From contig CAMHKU010000005.1 of the NCBI GenBank assembly GCA_946185805.1, forward strand, positions 1-58,245: 58,245 nt of DNA, in the 5' to 3' direction. Of the stretch, positions 45,935 to 56,261 are shown piece by piece (position 1 is the stretch's first letter; the number at the start of each line of letters is the position of its first letter). The position numbers and the translations under genes were made by a program. Source of the stretch: an uncultured Prevotellaceae bacterium. Its GTDB lineage: Bacteria > Bacteroidota > Bacteroidia > Bacteroidales > Bacteroidaceae. The notes beneath the pieces were generated by a model, which made no database searches, was not told the origin of the DNA, and worked only from the letters and a program-made list of their open reading frames with translations.

Positions 45935-48481
45935 TCAGTTCTTCAGCCTGTCAATGAGAGCCTGCAGCGACACCTCGTCCTGAATGAGCACCTCGCGTGG
46001 CTTGGAGCCGTAGGCCTGGCCTACGACGCCGGCCTTCTCCAGCTGGTCCATGAGTCGTCCGGCGCGGTTGTAGCCTATGGAGAACTTGCGCTGTATGAGC
46101 GACGTGGAACCGCTCTGGCTGGTAACAATCAGGCGGGCGGCATCCTCAAACATCGGGTCGAGGTGTGTCATGTCTACTTCGCGGCTCTCGGAGGGCTCGC
46201 CGTCTTCCATCTTAGGCTCCGGCAGTTCGTAGGGCTCAAGGTAGCCCTGCTGTGCGGCAATGAACTCATTGATGGCCACCACCTCGGGGGTGTCAACAAA
46301 TGCGCACTGCACGCGGATGGGGTCGTTGCCCTGCAGGTAGAGCATATCGCCGCGGCCTATGAGCTGGTTGGCGCCCATGCGGTCGAGAATGGTCTTCGAG
46401 TCGATGCCCTGGCTCACCTTGAAGGCGATACGTCCGGGGAAGTTGGCCTTGATGGTACCCGTAATGATGTTGGTCGTAGGTCGCTGCGTGGCGATAATCA
46501 TGTGGATACCCACGGCGCGCGCCTTCTGGGCAATGCGGGCAATGGGCAGCTCAATCTCCTTGCCGGCGGTCATAATCAGGTCGCCATACTCATCGATGAC
46601 CACTACGATGTAAGGCATGTAGCGGTGACCCTTCTCGGGGTTCAGGCGGCGCTCCTTGAACTTCTTGTTATAGTCTTTGATGTTACGCTCGCCGGCGGTC
46701 ATCAGCAGCTCGTAGCGGGCGTCCATCTCTACGCACAGCGAGTTCAGCGTGCGCACCACCTTGGTAGTATCGGTGATGATGGGATTTTCCGACTCCTCGG
46801 GCAGCGCGGCTAAGAAATGGCGCTCTATGGTCTTGTAGATTGAGAACTCTACCATCTTCGGGTCTACGAGCACAATCTTCATCTCTGCGGGATGCTTCTT
46901 ATATAATAAAGAGGTGAGGATGGCGTTCAGGCCTACCGACTTACCCTGACCAGTGGCACCGGCCACGAGCAGGTGAGGCGCCTTGGCCAGGTCGAACATA
47001 AACACCTCGTTGGTAATGGTCTTGCCCATGGCGCACGGCAGCTCCATGGTCGTCTCCTGGAATTTCTTCGAGTTCAGTATGCTTTCCATCGACACTATTG
47101 AGGGCTTGGCGTTAGGCACCTCGATACCGATGGTGCCCTTGCCGGGGATAGGCGCAATGATACGTATGCCGAGGGCCGAGAGGCTCAGGGCGATGTCGTC
47201 TTCCAGGGAGCGCACCTTTGAGATACGTATGCCCGGCGAGAGGGTAATCTCGTAGAGCGTGATGGTGGGGCCGACGGTGGCCTTGATGGTGGAGATTTCC
47301 ACACCGAATGTGCGCAGCACCTCCACGATGCGGTTCTTGTTTTTCGTCTGCTCCTCCATGTCGATATACGGCTTGCCGTCGTTCTCGTATTTCTTCAGCA
47401 GGTCAAGGGTGGGGTAGTGGTAGTTCTCTAAGTCGCGCTTGGGGTCGTAAGGCTCCAGTTCCTGGTCGCCTACGGTCACGAGCTGTCTGCTGTCGGCAGC
47501 TTCCTCGTCGGCGGCTGTTTCAATTTCAAAGCCCGGCTCGCCCGGCTCACCGTGCTTAGACTGCGGAGCGGCATCGGGGGCACCCAAGTCGATGCTGCCG
47601 TCGTCGGCCGGCCCACCGCCCCGGACATCGGCCGGGGCGGAATCTGAGGTGGCGGTAGTCGGAGCGTACATCTCGCCGTAGCCGTCGTTACCCTTAGGCT
47701 CGCCGCCGTCGGGGAATTCTACCGTCTGCGTGCGTGGGTCGTCAAACACGCTGGGGTCTTCCGCCGTTTCTATCAGCCGCTCGTAGGAGTCTTCGTTCTC
47801 CTCGGGGTCGTTGTTGGTAATCTTGAATTTCACGTGGTCGATAAACTTGCTGGGGTTCAGAATCTTGCGGATTACCAAGATGGTCTCGGCACTGACGTAG
47901 GTCAGGAATGCAATGGCCACCAGCGCCAGGATGGCCGTCAGACCGGGCGCTCCCACCAGCCCCTCTATCTGCTGGCATACAAACTGGCCGTGGTCGCCGC
48001 CGGGATTGAAGTGCGACTCGGCAAACAGGGGCGCCAGGAACTTGGCAAAGGTCACCGAGCTCCACACCATGGCCACCATCAAAGCCAGAAACCACTTCAG
48101 CAGTTGAATACGGTAGGCTTTCATCAGGTGGAGCGATGCCAAGAGCGTGAACACCACGATGAGGAAAGCGGGAATACCAAAGCAGCGCTTGATACAGTAA
48201 CACGAGAGATAAGCGCCGATGGAACCGCAGGAATTGGTAAACTCATGCTGCTGGTTCTGCAGTTCGCCTTCATATAGTTCGTCGATGTAACTCTGGTCGG
48301 CAGCACCCGTGGTGAAGAATGAGACGAACGACATTCCTATATATACTGTCGTTAGAAACAGAATGACGCCCACGATGAATCGCAGACGCTCGTTGTGGAT
48401 GATATGATCGATGCCGAGTGCCTCGAGAAGTGTCTGTGACGATTCCGGGGCCTGAGTTTTTGAACTTTTTTTCTTTGCCAT
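45935..48481 (-). CDS. ftsK: DNA translocase FtsK/SpoIIIE
   Basis: GATGQGKSVGLNAILTSLLYKKHPAE; VVVIDEYGDLIMTAGKEIE; C-terminal gamma domain RKFSIGYNRAGRLMDQLEKAGVVG. Confidence 0.96.
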   Translation of the reverse strand: MAKKKSSKTQAPESSQTLLEALGIDHIIHNERLRFIVGVILFLTTVYIGMSFVSFFTTGAADQSYIDELYEGELQNQQHEFTNSCGSIGAYLSCYCIKRCFGIPAFLIVVFTLLASLHLMKAYRIQLLKWFLALMVAMVWSSVTFAKFLAPLFAESHFNPGGDHGQFVCQQIEGLVGAPGLTAILALVAIAFLTYVSAETILVIRKILNPSKFIDHVKFKITNNDPEENEDSYERLIETAEDPSVFDDPRTQTVEFPDGGEPKGNDGYGEMYAPTTATSDSAPADVRGGGPADDGSIDLGAPDAAPQSKHGEPGEPGFEIETAADEEAADSRQLVTVGDQELEPYDPKRDLENYHYPTLDLLKKYENDGKPYIDMEEQTKNKNRIVEVLRTFGVEISTIKATVGPTITLYEITLSPGIRISKVRSLEDDIALSLSALGIRIIAPIPGKGTIGIEVPNAKPSIVSMESILNSKKFQETTMELPCAMGKTITNEVFMFDLAKAPHLLVAGATGQGKSVGLNAILTSLLYKKHPAEMKIVLVDPKMVEFSIYKTIERHFLAALPEESENPIITDTTKVVRTLNSLCVEMDARYELLMTAGERNIKDYNKKFKERRLNPEKGHRYMPYIVVVIDEYGDLIMTAGKEIELPIARIAQKARAVGIHMIIATQRPTTNIITGTIKANFPGRIAFKVSQGIDSKTILDRMGANQLIGRGDMLYLQGNDPIRVQCAFVDTPEVVAINEFIAAQQGYLEPYELPEPKMEDGEPSESREVDMTHLDPMFEDAARLIVTSQSGSTSLIQRKFSIGYNRAGRLMDQLEKAGVVGQAYGSKPREVLIQDEVSLQALIDRLKN

Positions 48482-48508
48482 ATATTATGCTTAATGATTA
48501 TTTGAGTG

Positions 48509-48516
48509 CAAAAGTA
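48509..48516 (-). promoter_or_regulatory. -7 promoter box (TACTTTTG on the minus strand) for ftsK
   Basis: CAAAAGTA on plus. Confidence 0.55.
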
Positions 48517-48559
48517 GTTGAATTTTTCCATATTTTACCATTAATCTTGATTTTTTTTG

Positions 48560-48567
48560 TAATTTTG
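48560..48567 (+). promoter_or_regulatory. -7 promoter box (TAATTTTG)
   Basis: TAnnTTTG upstream of 48582. Confidence 0.55.
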
Positions 48568-48581
48568 CACCTCGTAAACAT

Positions 48582-49208
48582 TTGATGATGAAAAAGCAGA
48601 TATACTCCAAGTACGACAAATCGCTGATTCCATCGCTGCCCAAGGTCGTTTTCCAGGGGCGCATCCATGTCGTCATCAGCAGGGCACAGGCCGAGAAGGC
48701 TGTCAGTTTCCTGCTATCACAACCCATCCTCGGTCTCGACACAGAGACGCGGCCGTCGTTCTCGAAGGGCACCAACTATAAGGTGTCGCTGTTGCAGGTG
48801 GCTACCCGCGACATGTGCTTCCTCTTCCGGCTCAACAGGATAGGCCTGACGCCCGCCATCGTGCGGCTCCTGGAAGACACGACGGTGCCCAAGATCGGGC
48901 TCTCCTGGCACGACGACCTCAACGGCTTGCACAAATTAGGAAAGTTTGACAACGGGCTCTTTATCGACATACAGAATCATGTCGGCGAGATAGGCATTGA
49001 AGACTTGAGTCTGCAGAAACTCTATGCCAACCTCTTCGGGCAGTGTATCAGCAAGAGTCAGCGGCTTACCAACTGGGAGCGCGACATCCTGGACGACCGC
49101 CAGAAGCAGTATGCCGCCACCGACGCCTGGGCCTGCATCATGATTTACGAGGAGCTACAGCGCCTGAAGCAAACCGGCGACTATGAGCTGGTGAAGATTG
49201 AAGATTGA
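48582..49208 (+). CDS. 3'-5' exonuclease (RNase D-like)
   Basis: LGLDTETRPSF; GLSWHDDLNGLHKL; YAATDAWACIMIYEEL. Confidence 0.9.
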   Translation: MMMKKQIYSKYDKSLIPSLPKVVFQGRIHVVISRAQAEKAVSFLLSQPILGLDTETRPSFSKGTNYKVSLLQVATRDMCFLFRLNRIGLTPAIVRLLEDTTVPKIGLSWHDDLNGLHKLGKFDNGLFIDIQNHVGEIGIEDLSLQKLYANLFGQCISKSQRLTNWERDILDDRQKQYAATDAWACIMIYEELQRLKQTGDYELVKIED

Positions 49209-49228
49209 AAATTGAAGATTGAAGAATG
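49194..49228. repeat. Heptanucleotide array (AAGATTG, 5 units) at a gene junction
   Basis: aagattg aagattg aaaattg aagattg aagaatg. Confidence 0.95.
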
Positions 49229-50395
49229 AAGACCATACAATTAAAGAGAGGTAAGGAGGAAAGCCTCCGGCGGTTCCACCCCTGGGTGTTCTCCGGTGCC
49301 ATCCAGCATGTTGACGCCGGTGTGGCAGAGGGCGACGTGGTGCGCGTGGTGACTGCCGGCGGCGAGTTCATAGCCGTAGGCCACTATCAGGAGGGCTCTA
49401 TCGCCGTGCGCGTGCTGACGTTCAGCGACGTCGCCATCGACGACCGTTTCTGGGCCTCGCGCCTGCAGTCAGCTCTCGACATGCGGCTGGCAATCGGCGT
49501 GGCCGACTCGCCAGCTAACAACACCTACCGCCTGGTGCACGGCGAGGGCGACAACCTGCCCGGGCTGATTATCGACGTCTACGGACAGACGGCCGTGATG
49601 CAGGCTCACAGCATAGGCATGCACCTGAGCCGACGGCAGATAGCCGCTCAGCTCGTGAGCGTGATGGGCAACCGCCTGCAGCACGTGTATTACAAGAGCG
49701 AGACCACGCTGCCATTCATGGAACTTGAGAATGGTTTCCTCTACGGCGGCAGTCAGGACAACGTGGCCGTGGAGAACGGCCTGAAATTCTACGTTGACTG
49801 GCTGCGCGGACAGAAGACCGGCTTCTTTGTTGACCAGCGCGAGAACCGCTCGCTCTTGGAGCAGTATGCCCGCGGCAAGCGCGTGCTCAACATGTTCTGC
49901 TACACCGGCGGCTTCTCCGTCTACGCCATGAGGGGCGGCGCCAATCTCGTACACTCTGTAGACTCCAGCGCCAAGGCCATCGAGCTGACCAACCGCAACG
50001 TCGCCCTCAACTTTGCTGGCGACGAGCGCCATAAGGCTTTCTGCGACGACGCATTCAAGTTCTTGGACGGTGCAGAGGGGCAGTATGACCTCATCGTACT
50101 CGACCCGCCGGCCTTTGCCAAGCATCGCGGCGCCCTGCACAACGCCCTGAAGGGCTACACGCGGCTCAACCAGAAGGCCTTCCAGATGATAGAGCCCGGC
50201 GGCCTGCTCTTCACCTTCTCCTGCTCGCAGGTGGTCACCAAAGACCACTTCCGCAATGCTGTTTTCACCGCTGCCGCCCTGGCGCGCCGCAAGGTGCGTA
50301 TCCTGCATCAGCTGCATCAGCCTGCCGACCACCCTGTCAACATCTACCATCCCGAGGGCGAATACCTCAAGGGGCTGGTGCTGTATGTGGAGTAG
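49226..50395 (+). CDS. Class I SAM-dependent rRNA methyltransferase (RlmI family)
   Basis: PUA-like N-terminus (RRFHPWVFSGAI), GLIIDVYG, DQRENR, VLNMFCYTGGFSVYA, DPPAFAKHR. Confidence 0.93.
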   Translation: MKTIQLKRGKEESLRRFHPWVFSGAIQHVDAGVAEGDVVRVVTAGGEFIAVGHYQEGSIAVRVLTFSDVAIDDRFWASRLQSALDMRLAIGVADSPANNTYRLVHGEGDNLPGLIIDVYGQTAVMQAHSIGMHLSRRQIAAQLVSVMGNRLQHVYYKSETTLPFMELENGFLYGGSQDNVAVENGLKFYVDWLRGQKTGFFVDQRENRSLLEQYARGKRVLNMFCYTGGFSVYAMRGGANLVHSVDSSAKAIELTNRNVALNFAGDERHKAFCDDAFKFLDGAEGQYDLIVLDPPAFAKHRGALHNALKGYTRLNQKAFQMIEPGGLLFTFSCSQVVTKDHFRNAVFTAAALARRKVRILHQLHQPADHPVNIYHPEGEYLKGLVLYVE

Positions 50396-50405
50396 ATAGT
50401 TTATC

Positions 50406-51839
50406 ATGCTTAAACGGGTAGGGGAGTTTATCGATAGAAACGGACTTTTAGGTCCTGACGGTCGCCATATTGTGGCGCTTAGCGGCGGTGCCGACAGTGT
50501 GGCGCTACTGCTTATACTCAAGCGCTTAGGTTACCGGATAGAGGCCGCCCACTGCAACTTCCACCTACGCGGCGAAGAGTCCGACCGCGACGAGCAGTTT
50601 GTCGTCAGCCTTTGTCAGCGCGAGGATATTCCTGTCCACTTAATTCATTTTGATACAACGACATACGCCTCGCTTCATCAAGTAAGCATTGAAATGGCGG
50701 CGCGTGACCTTCGCTACCGCTATTTTGAACAGCTGCGTCAGGACATCGGTGCCTCGGAGGTCTGTGTGGCTCATCATCAAGACGACGCCGTGGAGACGCT
50801 GCTGATGAACCTCATACGCGGCACGGGCATTCACGGTCTGACGGGCATCAGGCCGCGCAACGGCCATGTGGTGCGCCCGCTGCTGTGCGTCACCCGCCAA
50901 GAAATCATTGATTTTCTCGATGGAATGGGACAGGATTACGTCACCGACAGCAGTAATCTCGTGCCCGACGTCGTGCGTAATAAGATAAGGTTGCAGGTGT
51001 TGCCTCTGCTGCAAAGCATCAATCCCGCTGCGTCGGCTAACATTGCCCGCACGGCTCAGAGGGTAGGCGAGGCTGAGAAAACCTTTAATGGTGCGGTGAA
51101 AACGGCTGTCAATAAGCTGCTTGTAGACAATACCATTGATATTGACGCGCTGCTCCGCGAACCCTCGCCCGAAAACATCCTCTTTGAGATTCTTACGCCC
51201 CTGGGCTTTACCCCGTCGCAGATAGAGCAACTCAACGGTTGCCTTCCGCTCGACCTCGGGTCGCCTGTTACCGAAGGGACGCAAGAATCTTCAACCTCCA
51301 ACCTCCAACCTTCAACCTCCAACCTTCAATCTTCAATCTTCAATGTTCAATCTTCAATCTCCAGCTCGGGCAAAGTGTTCACCTCGCCTACCCATGAGGT
51401 GCTTATCGACCGTCGCCGCCTGGTCATCGATGAGCGCCGTGCCCCGCTGTCCGCGATGCGCATACCCGAGACGGGTGTCTACCGCTATAGCGATACTTTG
51501 AAGTTCCGCTTCACCACGACCGCCGACGTTACCGTCAGCAAAGCCCCGCAGTGCGCTACCCTCGACGCCGACAAGGTGTCGTTTCCGCTCACCGTCCGCC
51601 CCGTGCAGCAGGGCGACCGCTTCCAGCCCTTTGGCATGAAGGGCAGCCGCTTGGTGAGCGACTACATGACCGACCGCAAGCGTTCGCTCCTAGACAAGCG
51701 TCGCCAGCTGGTGGTCACCGATGCAGGGGGCGCTATCCTCTGGCTTGTGGGCGAGCGTACCGACCAGCGCTTCTGCGTCGATGCCGCTACGCGCCGTGTC
51801 CTGACAATTCAGATCAAAGTATTGACGGATGACGGATAA
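50406..51839 (+). CDS. tilS: tRNA(Ile)-lysidine synthetase
   Basis: ALSGGADSVALLLIL PP-loop; AHCNFHLRGEESDRDEQFV; AHHQDDAVETLLMNLIRGTG. Confidence 0.95.
   Translation: MLKRVGEFIDRNGLLGPDGRHIVALSGGADSVALLLILKRLGYRIEAAHCNFHLRGEESDRDEQFVVSLCQREDIPVHLIHFDTTTYASLHQVSIEMAARDLRYRYFEQLRQDIGASEVCVAHHQDDAVETLLMNLIRGTGIHGLTGIRPRNGHVVRPLLCVTRQEIIDFLDGMGQDYVTDSSNLVPDVVRNKIRLQVLPLLQSINPAASANIARTAQRVGEAEKTFNGAVKTAVNKLLVDNTIDIDALLREPSPENILFEILTPLGFTPSQIEQLNGCLPLDLGSPVTEGTQESSTSNLQPSTSNLQSSIFNVQSSISSSGKVFTSPTHEVLIDRRRLVIDERRAPLSAMRIPETGVYRYSDTLKFRFTTTADVTVSKAPQCATLDADKVSFPLTVRPVQQGDRFQPFGMKGSRLVSDYMTDRKRSLLDKRRQLVVTDAGGAILWLVGERTDQRFCVDAATRRVLTIQIKVLTDDG
51290..51359. repeat. Heptanucleotide array (TTCAACC/TTCAATC, 10 units) inside tilS
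   Basis: Encodes the 7-aa-periodic STSNLQPSTSNLQSSIFNVQSS linker. Confidence 0.97.
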
Positions 51840-51913
51840 CAAATTAAACTAAATCTGAAAACAGAAAAAAGTATTTTCTTGCCGTTTTTCTTTGTAATTT
51901 GAATATTTATTTC

Positions 51914-51921
51914 TATCTTTG
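51914..51921 (+). promoter_or_regulatory. -7 promoter box (TATCTTTG)
   Basis: TAnnTTTG 25 nt upstream of 51946. Confidence 0.65.
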
Positions 51922-51945
51922 TCGCCAACAACAAACAGTAGCGAC

Positions 51946-52899
51946 ATGGCAAAGTTCATCAACCCCTTCACTGACGTAGGTTTCAAGCGCATCTTCGGGC
52001 AGGAGTTCTCGAAGCCGCTGCTGCTTGACTTTCTCAACAACCTGTTGGCAGGTGAGCGGCATATCACGAGCGTGCAGATAGTCAACAATGAACAGCCGGC
52101 GGAGTACGACGGCGACCGTTCGCCAGAGTTCGACGTTTTCTGCGAGACCGACAGCGGCGAAAAGATAATCGTCGAGATGCAGAACCGCGAGCAGCCGCAT
52201 TTCAAGGAGCGCACGCTCTACTATGCTGCAGAGTCGATAGTGAGGCAGGGCGAGAAGGGTGCCCTGTGGGACTACGGCATCAAAGCGGTCTATGTCGTGG
52301 CATTCATGAATTTCTCGTTCGGCGAACTGCCTAACGAGTTTCGTATAGATGCTGGTTTGACAAATCTCCGCAGCGGTGAGATGTTTTGCGACAAGCTGCG
52401 GCTGATATACCTGCAGTTGCCCCTGTTCCGCAAGGAGGCTGACGACTGTAATAATGACTTTGAACGTTGGATTTATGTTTTGAAAAATATGGATACACTG
52501 AACAGATTGCCGTGGATAGCGCAGAATGCGGTGTTCCGTCGGTTGGCAGAGATTGGCGAGGTGAGCGCGCTGAGCAAGGAAGACCGTATCAAGTACGACC
52601 GTTCCCTGAAAGCCTTTCGCGATGCATACAACACCTACGCCTGGGCCGAGAAGAAAGCAATGGAGAAAGGCATGGCCGAAGGATTGGAGAAAGGCATGGC
52701 CGAAGGATTGGAGAAAGGCATGGCCGAAGGAGAAGCCAAGGGCCGTGCCAAGGGCCGTGCTGAGGGCCGTGAAGAGGGGCGTGCTGAGGAGCGGCTTGCC
52801 AATGCAAGGAGTCTGATTGCCAATAACATCCCCTTAGATGTAATTGCCAAGAGCCTTGGGCTGTCGGCTGAAGAAATCGAACAATTATCTGTGAAATAA
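51946..52899 (+). CDS. Rpn-family PD-(D/E)XK nuclease transposase-like protein
   Basis: MAKFINPFTDVGFKRIFGQEFSKPLLLDFLNNLL; SPEFDVFCETDSGEKIIVEMQNREQPHFKERTLYYAA. Confidence 0.93.
   Translation: MAKFINPFTDVGFKRIFGQEFSKPLLLDFLNNLLAGERHITSVQIVNNEQPAEYDGDRSPEFDVFCETDSGEKIIVEMQNREQPHFKERTLYYAAESIVRQGEKGALWDYGIKAVYVVAFMNFSFGELPNEFRIDAGLTNLRSGEMFCDKLRLIYLQLPLFRKEADDCNNDFERWIYVLKNMDTLNRLPWIAQNAVFRRLAEIGEVSALSKEDRIKYDRSLKAFRDAYNTYAWAEKKAMEKGMAEGLEKGMAEGLEKGMAEGEAKGRAKGRAEGREEGRAEERLANARSLIANNIPLDVIAKSLGLSAEEIEQLSVK
52662..52733. repeat. 24-bp tandem repeat x3 within the Rpn gene
   Basis: GGAGAAAGGCATGGCCGAAGGATT units encoding EKGMAEGL. Confidence 0.95.
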
Positions 52900-53048
52900 T
52901 ATGATAATAGCCGCCGGGCGCAATCTTCCTTTGATGCCGGCAAAGGTAATCGAGGTGCTGTAAGATATAATAATGTATAGGCGAAAACGAAGAATTGCCT
53001 GATTGCTATACGCAATGGGTACGGTCGTGCCAAAAATATATTTTTTAC

Positions 53049-53654
53049 ATGGAAATAAAAAGTGCAGAATTTACCCTCAGCGCCCCGATGGTCAGCATGT
53101 GTCCTAAGGACACGAAGCCCGAGTATGCCTTCATAGGCCGCTCCAACGTGGGCAAGTCGAGCCTCATCAATATGCTCACTCGCAACCGCAAGCTGGCGAA
53201 GACCAGCGCCACGCCTGGCAAGACGCTGCTTATCAACCACTTCATCATCAACAAGGAATGGTACTTGGTAGACCTGCCCGGCTATGGCTATGCCAAGCGG
53301 TCGAAGAAGGAGGTGGGGCGCCTGGAGCAGATGATTAATGGCTATATCCTGCAGCGCGAGCAGCTGGTAAACGTCTTCGTGCTCGTAGACATACGCTTAG
53401 AGGCCCAGAAGATTGACCTGGAGTTTATCAACTGGCTGGGACAGTCGTCTGTGCCTTTTGCCATCGTCTTCACCAAGGCCGACAAGCTGACCCACAACAA
53501 AGCCGCGCAGCAGGTGGAGGCCTACAAACGTGTGCTCAGCGAGACGTGGGAGGAGCTGCCGCCTATCTTTGTCACGTCCTCAGAGTCGCGCGAGGGTCGC
53601 GACGAGGTGCTTGACTATATAGACACGATTAATCGCTCATTGCAGAATGGCTAA
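53049..53654 (+). CDS. engB: Ribosome biogenesis GTP-binding protein YihA/YsxC/EngB
   Basis: [37 protein letters not shown]. Confidence 0.95.
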   Translation: MEIKSAEFTLSAPMVSMCPKDTKPEYAFIGRSNVGKSSLINMLTRNRKLAKTSATPGKTLLINHFIINKEWYLVDLPGYGYAKRSKKEVGRLEQMINGYILQREQLVNVFVLVDIRLEAQKIDLEFINWLGQSSVPFAIVFTKADKLTHNKAAQQVEAYKRVLSETWEELPPIFVTSSESREGRDEVLDYIDTINRSLQNG

Positions 53655-55521
53655 AGACACACCCTATCTTGACGTGCAGCACCTGACGAAGTCGTTCGGG
53701 TCGTTGGTATTGTTCGACGATATCAACTTCTCTGTGGCCGAAGGTCAGCATGTAGGCCTGATAGCCAAGAACGGCACGGGCAAGTCAACGCTGCTCTCTA
53801 TCCTTACGGGCAAGGAGGGCAGTGACGGCGGCGAGATCATCTACCGGCGCGACATCCGCGTGGGTATGCTTGAGCAGTCGCCGGCGTTCGACCCTCAGGA
53901 GAGTGTGCTCAACGCCTGTTTTCGCTCGAACGCTGTCAGCTCGCAAGGCGAGAACCATGAGGGCGACGAGGAAAGGGTGCTCAAGGCCAAGCAGATACTG
54001 ACGAAGCTGAAGATCCGCGACCTGCAGCAGCCCATGGGCCAGCTCTCCGGCGGACAGCAGAAGCGCGTTGCGCTGGCCAATGTGCTCATTACCGAGCCCG
54101 ACTTCCTGATTCTCGACGAGCCCACCAACCATCTGGACTTGGAGATGATAGAGTGGCTGGAGGGATTTCTCCAGCGTGGCAAAAAGACGCTGCTGATGGT
54201 CACCCACGACCGCTTCTTTCTCGACCGCGTATGCTCCGTCATCCTGGAACTCGACGACCGTACCATCTACACCTATCGCGGCAACTACTCCTATTACCTG
54301 GAGAAGCGTCAGGAGCGTATCGACAACCGCCGCGCCGAGATTGCCCGCGCCAACAACCTGTATCGCACGGAGCTGGAGTGGATGCGCCGCATGCCTCAGG
54401 CCCGCGGCCATAAGGCTCGTTATCGCGAGGATGCGTTCTATGAGCTGGAGCGCGTGGCCAAGCAGCGCATCGAGGAGCGGCAGGTGAGGCTCAAGAGCCG
54501 CAACGTGTATATCGGCTCCAAGATTTTCGAGTGCCAGTATGTGTCGAAGAGTTTTCCTGCAACGGCTGACGAGAAGGGAGCTACGAAGGGTGTGGAAAAA
54601 GTCATTCTGAAGGACTTCTACTATAACTTCTCGCGCTTCGAGAAGATGGGCATCGTCGGCAGCAATGGCACCGGCAAATCTACGTTCATCAAGATGCTCT
54701 TAGGTCTGGTGCCCGTTGACGCGGGAAAGTTCGACATCGGCGACACCGTCAACTTCGGCTACTTCTCGCAGGAGGGACTGCAGTTTGACCAGCAGCAGAA
54801 GGTCATCGACGTGGTGAAGGACATAGCGGAATACATTGACATGGGCGGCGGCAAGCACTTCACGGCGGCTCAGTTCCTGCAATACTTCCTTTTTACCCCC
54901 GAGCAGCAGCACAACTACGTCTACAAACTCTCGGGCGGTGAGCGCCGCAAGTTGTACCTCTGCACGGTGCTGATGAAGAATCCCAACTTCCTGGTGCTCG
55001 ACGAGCCTACCAACGACCTTGACATCGTCACACTCCAGATTCTGGAAGAGTATCTTCAGGACTTCCCCGGCTGCGTCATCGTGGTGAGCCACGACCGCTA
55101 CTTCATGGACAAGATTGTAGACCACCTGCTGGTGTTCGAGGGCGACGGCCGCGTGAGCGACTTCCCCGGCAACTACACGCAGTACCGGCAGTGGCAGCAG
55201 CTGCAGCCCAAGGCAGAGAAAACTGGTAACGTGTCCTCCGGTGGCAGTTCGGCCAGCAGCGCTGCCGCCAACCCCACGGGCAGGGCATCTTACCGCAACG
55301 ACACGCGGCGTCGCATGAGTTACAAGGAGAAGATGGAGTTTGAGCGTTTGACGAAGGAGATAGAGCAATTAGAGGCCGAACAGAAGCAGATAGAGGAGGT
55401 GCTGTGCAGCGGCCAACTCTCTATCGACGAACTCACTGAGAAGAGTAAGCGGCTGCCGTTGCTCAAAGACGAACTCGACGAGAAGTCGCTCCGCTGGCTC
55501 GAACTGTCGGAGATTGAGTGA
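53647..55521 (+). CDS. ABC-F family ATPase (Uup-like)
   Basis: Two ABC cassettes: [14 protein letters not shown]-type and [45 protein letters not shown]-terminal coiled coil. Confidence 0.94.
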   Translation: MAKDTPYLDVQHLTKSFGSLVLFDDINFSVAEGQHVGLIAKNGTGKSTLLSILTGKEGSDGGEIIYRRDIRVGMLEQSPAFDPQESVLNACFRSNAVSSQGENHEGDEERVLKAKQILTKLKIRDLQQPMGQLSGGQQKRVALANVLITEPDFLILDEPTNHLDLEMIEWLEGFLQRGKKTLLMVTHDRFFLDRVCSVILELDDRTIYTYRGNYSYYLEKRQERIDNRRAEIARANNLYRTELEWMRRMPQARGHKARYREDAFYELERVAKQRIEERQVRLKSRNVYIGSKIFECQYVSKSFPATADEKGATKGVEKVILKDFYYNFSRFEKMGIVGSNGTGKSTFIKMLLGLVPVDAGKFDIGDTVNFGYFSQEGLQFDQQQKVIDVVKDIAEYIDMGGGKHFTAAQFLQYFLFTPEQQHNYVYKLSGGERRKLYLCTVLMKNPNFLVLDEPTNDLDIVTLQILEEYLQDFPGCVIVVSHDRYFMDKIVDHLLVFEGDGRVSDFPGNYTQYRQWQQLQPKAEKTGNVSSGGSSASSAAANPTGRASYRNDTRRRMSYKEKMEFERLTKEIEQLEAEQKQIEEVLCSGQLSIDELTEKSKRLPLLKDELDEKSLRWLELSEIE

Positions 55522-55573
55522 AGAGTGAAGAATTTGCTACCGCCGTCTTTGCAAATAGTGAAATAGTAAAAAT

Positions 55574-56197
55574 ATGAATAACTACCAGCAATATCCCTCG
55601 CGGCTGCTTGAGAATGCCGTTTCGCAGTTTTCACGCCTGCCTGGCATCGGGCGCAAGACGGCCTTGCGCTTGGTGCTCCACCTGCTGCGGCAGGAAACGG
55701 CCGACGTAGAACAGCTGGCATCGGCGCTGACCACGATGAAGCGTGAGGTGAAGCGTTGCCGCGTGTGCCACAACATCAGCGACCAAGAGGTGTGCCCCAT
55801 CTGTAGCGACCAGCGTCGCGACCAGACGACGGTCTGCGTGGTGGAGAACATTCAAGACGTGATGGCCATAGAGAACACCCAGCAGTATCACGGACTGTAC
55901 CACGTCCTAGGCGGCGTCATATCGCCCATGGACGGCATAGGTCCTAACGACCTGGAAATTGGTTCGCTCGTGGAAAGGGTAGGGGAGGGAAGTGTGCAAG
56001 AGGTCATTCTGGCCCTCAGTCCCACGATGGAGGGCGACACTACCAATTTCTTCATCTATCGCAAGCTGGCCCCCTTCACCGAGCTGCGCATATCGGTCAT
56101 TGCCCGCGGCGTCAGCGTAGGCGACGAACTGGAGTATGCCGACGAAGTGACCTTAGGGCGCTCCATACTGAACAGAACGAAATTTGAAGGCTCATAA
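55574..56197 (+). CDS. recR: Recombination protein RecR
   Basis: [18 protein letters not shown]4 zinc finger [16 protein letters not shown]; Toprim [14 protein letters not shown]. Confidence 0.96.
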   Translation: MNNYQQYPSRLLENAVSQFSRLPGIGRKTALRLVLHLLRQETADVEQLASALTTMKREVKRCRVCHNISDQEVCPICSDQRRDQTTVCVVENIQDVMAIENTQQYHGLYHVLGGVISPMDGIGPNDLEIGSLVERVGEGSVQEVILALSPTMEGDTTNFFIYRKLAPFTELRISVIARGVSVGDELEYADEVTLGRSILNRTKFEGS

Positions 56198-56217
56198 GTT
56201 GAAATATAGTAATGACC

Positions 56218-56246
56218 AAAAACAACTTGATACACAAGTTGTTTTT
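56218..56246 (+). terminator. Rho-independent-like terminator after recR
   Basis: AAAAACAACTTG-ATACA-CAAGTTGTTTTT. Confidence 0.8.
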
Positions 56247-56261
56247 CAACGGTTACATAAA

